The translations under genes and the position numbers were made by a program. Below the pieces are notes generated by a model. That model made no database searches. It worked only from the letters and a program-made list of their open reading frames with translations, and was not told the DNA's origin. This document shows positions 59,001-64,000 of a stretch of 64,000 nt of DNA, piece after piece. Where the stretch lies: positions 87,636-151,635 of the forward strand of contig CAZHFW010000003.1 in NCBI GenBank assembly GCA_964531675.1. Direction: 5' to 3'. Source of the stretch: CAZHFW01 sp964531675 (GTDB lineage: Bacteria; Planctomycetota; Phycisphaerae; Phycisphaerales; UBA1924). Within the stretch, counting starts at the first letter, position 1, and each line of letters begins with the position of its first letter.

Positions 59001-60055
59001 CTCAGGACGTCGCGACCGGCCTTGCGACCTACTGGCTCGACCTCGGCCAGCAGCCCATGGTCACGATCCAGGACCTGGTCTCGGGCGCACGCACCACGCA
59101 GGACATCGCGGCGATCAGCGGGTTCAAGGGCAAGATCCTCGACATGACGCCCTTCGTGCGCGACGGACTGGCCAGCCTGGCCGCGACCGACTACGAGCAC
59201 AACCTCTGGCTCTTCCAGGCCGACATCTCCCAGGGCAACTGGACCGCGGTGAACCTCACGGCGCTCATCAGCGCGCCGGGCCTCACCGGCGATCTGACCA
59301 CCTACCAGCCCTCCTGGAACGCGATCCACATCGCGGGTCTGGACGCACGCGGACACGCGGTCACCTACTGGTTCGCGCCGGGCCTGACCACGTGGCAGTT
59401 CAATGACTTCACGAGCGACTTCAGCGGCCCGACCATGACCGGCGGCCTGACCGGTTACGTCACAGGCTGGGACGGGCTCAACCTGGCGGGCCTCAACAGC
59501 ACGGGCGAACTCATCGTCTACTGGTGGGCTCCGGGCCTCGGCGGCACGTGGAACACCATCAACATGACCACCACGTTCAGCGGGCCCACCCTCACAGGCC
59601 AGCTCGACGCGTTCGTCACCAGCTGGGGCGGCATCAACGTCGCGGGTCTGGACTCGTCGGGCGATGTGCAGACCTACTGGTGGGCGCCCTTCCAGTCCTT
59701 CGGAAACGTCTGGCAGACCGCCAACCTGTCCAACGCGGGCAGCGGGCCGACCATCACCAACGGCGTCGAAGCGGTCTTCAGCGCCGATGGCGGCATCAAC
59801 GTCTACGGCCTGGATGGCTCGGCCAACCTCCAGCTGCTCCGCTGGACGCCCGCCGATCCGATCTGGCGTTCCTTCAACATCACCTCGCTCTCCTCGGGCA
59901 CCACCGCGAGCATGCCCATGGGCTCGGCGGCGTCGGGCGACAAGATGCTGCTCTCGACACGCTCGGCCTCGACGCGCACGCTGCAGCTGTTCACCTTCAC
60001 AATCTCGACGAGCACCTGGACGGACACCGACACCCAGACCCCCAACGAGATCTGA
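56006..60055 (+). CDS. Giant secreted protein: LEPR signal, CBM9-like, Fn3 and glycosidase-like domains
   Basis: This 1349-residue protein begins with a basic N terminus and SVETLEPRQLLAADP (LEPR at residues 29-32), a motif found at the start of large planctomycete exoproteins. Residues ~40-300 resemble a CBM9/DOMON carbohydrate-binding fold (TVDGVLNEAAWAGAFSVTRA, FMYGQNGLFVAWDVKDKYLW). A Fn3-like domain follows (~320-430, LTPSTTYHLAIRAVDAAGNV). Residues ~440-900 look like a GH5-type TIM barrel: GINTMRLYTELMNYNY, ILGWEPMSEWD with a candidate acid/base Glu (~647) and LINGEWGNSRYDW with a candidate nucleophile (~780). The C terminus has four beta-rich repeats of ~55 residues (VTYWFAPGL, IVYWWAPGL, QTYWWAPF), probably propeller-like. 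A plant-polysaccharide hydrolase is inferred, not proven. Confidence 0.85.
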   Translation: MKRSNALRCSSPSARLLSRRAGVCSVETLEPRQLLAADPITADNPAWTFLPGEATVDGVLNEAAWAGAFSVTRAQPFQDGSAANVKFMYGQNGLFVAWDVKDKYLWSDGTATLGATVATGNRWDIETDDSMTLYFDPNNSRDELLQTNDFAFGVNLGSQADFEAAGGTTLRVGTITKALALAKYVKGNLTTPSSPADVNPGGTLPTGIAWKTVLNGTINSGTVQAGGDKDVGWTTEMFIPWAAMGFGGRPTSGTVMGMNFDIIFDNSAGSRDLTDYRSATNRFEVPHFIDDNLLGVASSYHGTLAGIRGPVNYAQVTFIDPASTSGPAAIVGASASNTTGYSTQVTFTSPAAVSLAGKGDVSGYLIRLSNAPIATDAQWLAATVFQNAYVPRLAGLSETLRVIGLTPSTTYHLAIRAVDAAGNVGPLSNDVVFTTQSTVQDVSAGLRVVPSPMGRTFVNENYEQFIPVGDHLGLPWFYTRNLYTGDIYDPNSSTFVNFNTNPSYEGTAGAYFDQLQSKGINTMRLYTELMNYNYVPGLQTNLPYGVYALESDAGVFNGFMKTFIFNVLQQAASRGIYIIISPYDTFSFDESFTTEFPWSTANGGPLTDINNFYQTSQVLQLAKNRMQQLVSWINEPQFAPYRQYILGWEPMSEWDSYEWTLNSEGDPVGGVDQVYSNPGRETEMRRRAVWMEQLGQYIKSIDPTRMVLNSTIVRDPRGPLARQIFNARTYDALTPHFYTISNSEPVNNPDADLSIRPAVENAGLTAYWQSNVTDRRPLINGEWGNSRYDWQIAGKGLPSYSTFPTKYNEAVDNAIVRTMMWSGLASGQAGMGLRIPTDELGYTKAQSPFSQGYILTDVMRNEQKVFANFVLGPGVGLDFSSFNFDPLTGRMTVSSAAGKSLLGWGSSDRAQGVLYVMQDKRVTTGNVTDGKVVITGLLADQLLDVEFWSTAAGTTGPITTTSVFVDKGSLTLTLPTFATDIAVKFKARAVAAQTQRLVSQDVATGLATYWLDLGQQPMVTIQDLVSGARTTQDIAAISGFKGKILDMTPFVRDGLASLAATDYEHNLWLFQADISQGNWTAVNLTALISAPGLTGDLTTYQPSWNAIHIAGLDARGHAVTYWFAPGLTTWQFNDFTSDFSGPTMTGGLTGYVTGWDGLNLAGLNSTGELIVYWWAPGLGGTWNTINMTTTFSGPTLTGQLDAFVTSWGGINVAGLDSSGDVQTYWWAPFQSFGNVWQTANLSNAGSGPTITNGVEAVFSADGGINVYGLDGSANLQLLRWTPADPIWRSFNITSLSSGTTASMPMGSAASGDKMLLSTRSASTRTLQLFTFTISTSTWTDTDTQTPNEI

Positions 60056-60110
60056 GCCTTTCAGTTTGACGCTGATTCTTCAGGCTGCCCCGGCTCGTCC
60101 GGGGCAGCTT

Positions 60111-60617
60111 TCATTTTGCGCGCGACCAGACGCGCACGATGGGCTCGCCTTCCCAGCCCGGCCTGGCGATGGTCGAGACGATCTCGTTCATCGCGGCGAT
60201 CTGGCCGGGCCACATGAACATCTCCGCGACCTGATCCGAAGCCACCCAGCGCCAATCGGTGTGCTCTTCGTTGAGCGTCGGCGTCCACTCCGGCGCGACC
60301 TCCGCAGCGAAGCAGGGGCTGAGCATGATGATGTTGCGGGCGTGCATGTAGTACGGGCGCACGCTGTTGAGGGCCCAGAGCCCGAGGGCAGCGGGGTTCT
60401 CGCGGGTGAGGCCGACTTCCTCGCGGAGTTCGCGCTCGGCGGTGTGGAGCGCGGACTCCTTGCCATCGATGTGGCCCATCATGGGTTGCCAGGTGCGGGC
60501 CAGGCGTCCGCCGTGCTCGCCATCGGCGCGGAGGAGCTGGAGGAAGTCGATGCGGGCGCCGCTTCGGCGGAAGGCGTAGACCTCGACGACGTCGGACTTG
60601 ATCCAGGGGCCGGTCAT
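60111..60617 (-). CDS. Nudix hydrolase next to pabB, possible dihydroneopterin triphosphatase
   Basis: The ATG at 60617 overlaps the pabB stop by 4 nt (ATGA), giving 168 residues. The Nudix box is complete: G-HIDGK-E then RELREEVGL, with the metal-binding Glu residues. The region after it (LNEEHTDWRWVASDQV) resembles the later part of NudB-type proteins. NudB removes pyrophosphate from dihydroneopterin triphosphate in folate synthesis; pabB also feeds folate, so the coupling supports that role. Other Nudix substrates cannot be excluded from sequence alone. Confidence 0.85.
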   Translation of the reverse strand: MTGPWIKSDVVEVYAFRRSGARIDFLQLLRADGEHGGRLARTWQPMMGHIDGKESALHTAERELREEVGLTRENPAALGLWALNSVRPYYMHARNIIMLSPCFAAEVAPEWTPTLNEEHTDWRWVASDQVAEMFMWPGQIAAMNEIVSTIARPGWEGEPIVRVWSRAK

Positions 60618-61900
60618 GCGAAGACACCTCCCGGTGCGGCGATGGCGCGCAGGATGCTCGCCTTGACGAGGGTTTCTTCCCACTCCAGCGCGGGAACGCT
60701 GTCGGCGACGATGCCCGCGCCGACGGGGTACGTCAGCACGCCGTCCTGGATGGTCGCGGTGCGGATGGCGATGTTGAACGCAGCGTTGCCGATGGCGTCA
60801 ACGTATCCGATGGAGCCGCAATAGATGCCCCGGGGCTCGGGCTCGAGCTCTTCGATGATCTGCATGGCGCGGATCTTGGGCGCGCCGGTGACCGAGCCTC
60901 CGGGGAAGGTGGCCAGCAGGAGATCGGCCAGAGCGCGATCGGCGCGGAGCGTGCCCGAGACCTCGGCGGTGGCCTGCAAAACCTCACCCGCAGCATGGGC
61001 CTCGATGCGCCGCGCCGCGTCAACACGCATGGACCCGGGCTCGCAGACACGGCCCAGATCGTTGCGCATGAGATCGACGATCATGGCCAGCTCGGCGCGG
61101 TCCTTCTGACTGGCGCGAAGATCGGCCTCGCCCCAGGCGGGGCGCGTGCCCTTCATCGGACGCGTGACGACCCGGCGCGTGGAGGCGTCGAACTCCAGGA
61201 AGGACTCGGGGCTGGCCGAGATGATCACCCGCTCGGGCGTCTCGATGTACGCCCCATAGCGGGGCGACGCGTGCGCCATCATGGAAGCGAGCAGCGCGCG
61301 GGGGGAGCCCCGAAAGCTCGCGCGGAGATGGTGCGCCAGGTTGACCTGATAGATGTCCCCCGCGCGAATGTACTCCAGCGCCCGCTTGACCGCATCCTCG
61401 TAGGCCCAGCGCTGCATTGCGCTCTCGGCGACGCCGACTTCGAAGCCCGCGGGTGCGCTGGAACGCAGCAACTGATCAACGCTGAGGTCGCCGCAGGTCC
61501 ACGACTGGCCGTCCCGTCGGTCGAAGATCATCGCGTCCTGGATGCGAGCGCGGCTCCACACGCCCGGTCGCGCACGCCCGGGCCGCGAAGACGCCGCCGG
61601 TTCCAACGCGACGCCAACCTCGTAGTCCAGCGCGTAGACATCCAAGGGGAGCCCGATGCTGCAGCCTGGCGCAGAGGGATGGAGCGGCTCCGACTGGTGG
61701 TGGACTCCCCGCACGATCTTGCGGAGTGCGGCGCCGTCCGCCAGACGACCCTGATCCAGGCCCGAGGGCCTCGCCAGCACGACCCAGCGTGCGCCCGCAT
61801 CTCCCGGGCCTGACCAGAGGGCCACCAGCGGCCAGTCGCTGGGCCAGAGGGCCAGTGCTGTCTCGGGCGTCAGTCCGATCTGGAGCGCGTTCGAGCCCAA
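60614..61900 (-). CDS. pabB: Aminodeoxychorismate synthase component I
   Basis: PabB makes 4-amino-4-deoxychorismate from chorismate with ammonia from PabA, on the way to p-aminobenzoate and folate. The 428-residue protein has the chorismate-enzyme core: YIRAGDIYQVNLAHHL, ISASPESFLEFD, the RPMKGTRP motif with the PabB-type Lys (PIAGT-like with Ala in TrpE), MIVDLMRNDLGRVCEPGS, and FPGGSVTGAPKIRAMQII. The N-terminal ~150 residues are a divergent PabB-like domain. No pabA neighbour is seen. Overlaps the Nudix gene by 4 nt. An isochorismate synthase is unlikely because the Lys-containing motif is present. Confidence 0.92.
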   Translation of the reverse strand: MGSNALQIGLTPETALALWPSDWPLVALWSGPGDAGARWVVLARPSGLDQGRLADGAALRKIVRGVHHQSEPLHPSAPGCSIGLPLDVYALDYEVGVALEPAASSRPGRARPGVWSRARIQDAMIFDRRDGQSWTCGDLSVDQLLRSSAPAGFEVGVAESAMQRWAYEDAVKRALEYIRAGDIYQVNLAHHLRASFRGSPRALLASMMAHASPRYGAYIETPERVIISASPESFLEFDASTRRVVTRPMKGTRPAWGEADLRASQKDRAELAMIVDLMRNDLGRVCEPGSMRVDAARRIEAHAAGEVLQATAEVSGTLRADRALADLLLATFPGGSVTGAPKIRAMQIIEELEPEPRGIYCGSIGYVDAIGNAAFNIAIRTATIQDGVLTYPVGAGIVADSVPALEWEETLVKASILRAIAAPGGVFA

Positions 61901-62468
61901 CGCGGGATTCTACAAGCTCCGGACACGGATCATCGCAGCGTTCGACGCAAGCCCCGCTCCGCCGTGGAGTGTTCGCGCGATGCTCGATGCGAAGCAACCA
62001 TGCCGCAACGACATGCGCATCGCGAGCACAAGGGAAGCGAGCAGGCCAGCGCTCTTGATCGCCTGCTCAAGTCCCGCCAAGGGACGAAGGTGCCCAGGCT
62101 TCCCGCTTCAGCCGGATGGCAGCCCGCGGTTCCATCCCGTTGGCTGGGCCCGCGAGAGCACCGACGTGACGGACTTCGTGATCGAGGCGACCCTGCCGCA
62201 TGCGATCGACCACACGTCCGCATCCGGGTCATTTGTGAGGTTCCGGCCCAGCAAAACCGGAGCAATTCGCTCCAGGCAGGACCTGCCGACGCGAGCGTCC
62301 TAAACTTTCCATTGTGGCTCGCCCCGTTGCTTCGGCAAATGCGACCCACGAACGGATACCAAACTTACGGGTCTGATCGGCCCTGAGGCCGACACCGGGC
62401 GACTGGCCCGGCCAGATCCGCTCGCCCGCGCCCTGTGCGCCTGCTCCAGCCGGAAAGGTCAGAACGTC
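61901..62468. other. Gene-free interval between pabB and ppdK
   Basis: These 568 nt have no coding frame I can support. A short stem-loop TCGGCC, CTGA, GGCCGA is at 62377-62392, followed by a GGGC/GCCC-type stem. The pair may shape a leader of the ppdK mRNA. No promoter pair was convincing. Confidence 0.4.
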
Positions 62469-64000
62469 ATGTCGAAGACTGCCGTGATGAAGAAGCCCGC
62501 CAAGAAGTCCACCAAATCGGCCAAGTCCGCCGCCGGGGTGCTCGAGCCCAAGGGCGATGTCGGGAAGCTTGGGAAGAACGGGAAGATGGTGTACTTCTTC
62601 GGCAAGTCCAAGTGCGAGGGCAAGGCCGAGCTGAAGATGCTGCTGGGCGGCAAGGGCGCCAACCTGGCGGACATGGTCTCGATCGGTCTGCCGGTGCCCC
62701 CGGGCTTCACGATCACGACCGACACCTGCGCGCTGTACTACCGCAACGGGCAGCGCCTCCCGCACGGGCTGATGAACGAGGTGCACAAGAACGTGAACCT
62801 CCTGGAGAAGGAGCTCGGCAAGACCTTCGGCTCCAATGAGAACCCGCTGCTCGTGTCGGTGCGTTCGGGCGCCGCGGTCTCGATGCCCGGCATGATGGAC
62901 ACGATCCTGAACCTGGGCCTGACCGACGCGTCGGTCGAGGGTCTGGCGAAGGTGACCAACAACCGCCGCTTCGCGTACGACTCCTACCGCCGCCTGATCA
63001 ACATGTTCGGCGACGTCGTGATGGGCGTGGACCACCACCTGTTCGAGAAGGCCCTGACTGGCGTGAAGGCCAAGTACGGCGTGAAGGACGATTCGGAGAT
63101 CCCGGAGGCCGGGATGATCGAAGTCGTCGACGCGTACAAGGCGGTCTTCCGTCGCGAGCGCGGCGAAGAGTTCCCGCAGAACCCCTTCAAGCAGCTCGAG
63201 CTGGCCATCGAGGCGGTGTTCAAGAGCTGGAACGGCGACCGCGCCATCTCCTACCGCCGCATCGCGGGCATCAACGGTCTCAACGGCACCGCGGTCAACA
63301 TCCAGGCCATGGTCTTCGGCAACATGGGCACCGACTCGGGCACCGGCGTCGCGTTCACGCGCAACAACGCCACGGGTGAGAACGAGTTCTACGGCGAGTT
63401 CCTCGTCAACGCCCAGGGCGAAGACGTGGTCGCCGGCATCCGCACGCCCCAGCACGTGACCGAGATGCCCAAGTGGAACAAGCAGGTCTACGCCGAGCTG
63501 ATCAAGATCAAGCACAAGCTCGAGAAGCACTACAAGGACATGCAGGACATCGAGTTCACCATCGAGCGCGGGAAGCTCTACATGCTCCAGACCCGCACCG
63601 GCAAGCGCAACGGCCCGGCCGCGGTGAAGATCGCCTGCGACATGGTCCGCGAGAAGCTCATCGACGAGAAGACCGCGGTGCTCCGCATCCCGGCTCAGGA
63701 CCTCACCCAGCTCCTGCTCCCCTCGTTCGACCCCGCCGCCAAGAAGACCGCGACGGTCATCACGACCGGCATCCCGGCCTCCCCGGGCGCCGCGTTCGGC
63801 AAGCCCGCGTTCACCGCTGAAGAGGCTGTGAAGCGTGCGGCTGCGGGCGAGAAGATCATCCTGGTCCGCGAGTTCACCTCCCCCGAGGACATCGAGGGCA
63901 TGCACTCGGCGGCGGGCATCCTGACGTCCACCGGCGGGCGCACGAGCCACGCGGCGGTCGTCGCCTGCGGCTGGGGCAAGTGCTGCGTCGTCGGCGCGGG
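62469..64000 (+). CDS. ppdK: Pyruvate, phosphate dikinase, 5' part
   Basis: The enzyme interconverts pyruvate, ATP and phosphate with phosphoenolpyruvate, AMP and pyrophosphate. The frame runs from the ATG at 62469 to the window edge (510 residues of an expected ~880-920). An unusual Lys/Ser/Ala-rich leader (residues ~8-24) precedes the conserved start MVYFFGKSK. Seen next are GGKGANLADM, GLPVPPGFTIT, VSVRSGAAVSMPGMMDT, and the nucleotide-binding TGVAFTRNNATGEN. The phosphohistidine segment TSTGGRTSHAAVVACGWGK lies at the edge, so the catalytic His is included. The PEP-utilising C-terminal barrel is outside the window. Confidence 0.95.
   Translation, partial: MSKTAVMKKPAKKSTKSAKSAAGVLEPKGDVGKLGKNGKMVYFFGKSKCEGKAELKMLLGGKGANLADMVSIGLPVPPGFTITTDTCALYYRNGQRLPHGLMNEVHKNVNLLEKELGKTFGSNENPLLVSVRSGAAVSMPGMMDTILNLGLTDASVEGLAKVTNNRRFAYDSYRRLINMFGDVVMGVDHHLFEKALTGVKAKYGVKDDSEIPEAGMIEVVDAYKAVFRRERGEEFPQNPFKQLELAIEAVFKSWNGDRAISYRRIAGINGLNGTAVNIQAMVFGNMGTDSGTGVAFTRNNATGENEFYGEFLVNAQGEDVVAGIRTPQHVTEMPKWNKQVYAELIKIKHKLEKHYKDMQDIEFTIERGKLYMLQTRTGKRNGPAAVKIACDMVREKLIDEKTAVLRIPAQDLTQLLLPSFDPAAKKTATVITTGIPASPGAAFGKPAFTAEEAVKRAAAGEKIILVREFTSPEDIEGMHSAAGILTSTGGRTSHAAVVACGWGKCCVVGA

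Noticed and set aside
61930..62386. Open frames on both strands between pabB and ppdK
   Set aside because: Arg/Ser-rich compositions, no ribosome-binding site, no similarity.
62229..63950. A 573-codon minus-strand open frame
   Set aside because: It is antisense to the unmistakable ppdK gene and has no motif of its own.

Overview
The window is 64 kb of GC-rich bacterial chromosome. Its protein features point to a planctomycete of the Phycisphaerae type. These are a LEPR-type N-terminal signal on a giant secreted protein, dockerin-like terminal repeats rich in Asp and Phe on three secreted proteins, an ELWxxDGT-repeat protein, a PAPGA-type C-terminal sorting tail, and a prepilin with a long ILLPTL-type leader. 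No phage, IS element, CRISPR array or rRNA was recognised. About 50 protein genes and one tRNA can be supported. Assignments rest on reading translations and motifs; no database search was possible.

1-13 kb: a partial secreted hydrolase, solitary nuoD, an ELWxxDGT-repeat exoprotein, a GT2-GT4 fusion glycosyltransferase, serA, uppP, a Pro/Gln-repeat secreted protein and a pilT-like retraction ATPase. 13-22 kb: a small membrane protein, cysS, solitary nuoB, a YdcZ-type transporter, a cyclophilin, rmuC, a membrane protein coupled to a DUF885 peptidase-like protein, and tRNA-Gln(CUG). 22-28 kb: a pseudopilin-like protein, a Gly-rich membrane protein, three adjacent Cys-rich exported proteins (probable metal handling), an ABC half-transporter and a LamG surface protein. 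28-38 kb: two tandem M14 carboxypeptidases, gamma-glutamyltransferase, the amt-glnK pair, and an unknown 405-residue protein with its own clear promoter.

39-46 kb is one minus-strand operon for the pseudopilus and inner-membrane platform of a type II secretion-like system (G, I, J, K, C, L, M plus a TPR lipoprotein), mostly coupled by 4-nt ATGA/GTGA overlaps. Secretin, ATPase and GspF genes are not in view. 46-64 kb: a lipoprotein, hisS, several small membrane proteins, a TPR exoprotein, ilvE, solitary pheT lacking its tRNA-binding OB domain, a 1349-residue CBM9/Fn3/glycosidase-like protein, a pabB-Nudix pair and the start of pyruvate phosphate dikinase.

The most unusual non-coding signal is a family of paired inverted hairpins (REPIN-like). 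Five pairs and several single hairpins occur, often a few bases after stop codons. Two copies form a ~280-bp direct repeat that carries the 3' end of ilvE; one of these tails is an orphan remnant differing from the real gene only at silent sites. No wholly new multi-gene system could be demonstrated; the hairpin family, the Cys-rich cluster and the flanked 1.6-kb island are the best leads.
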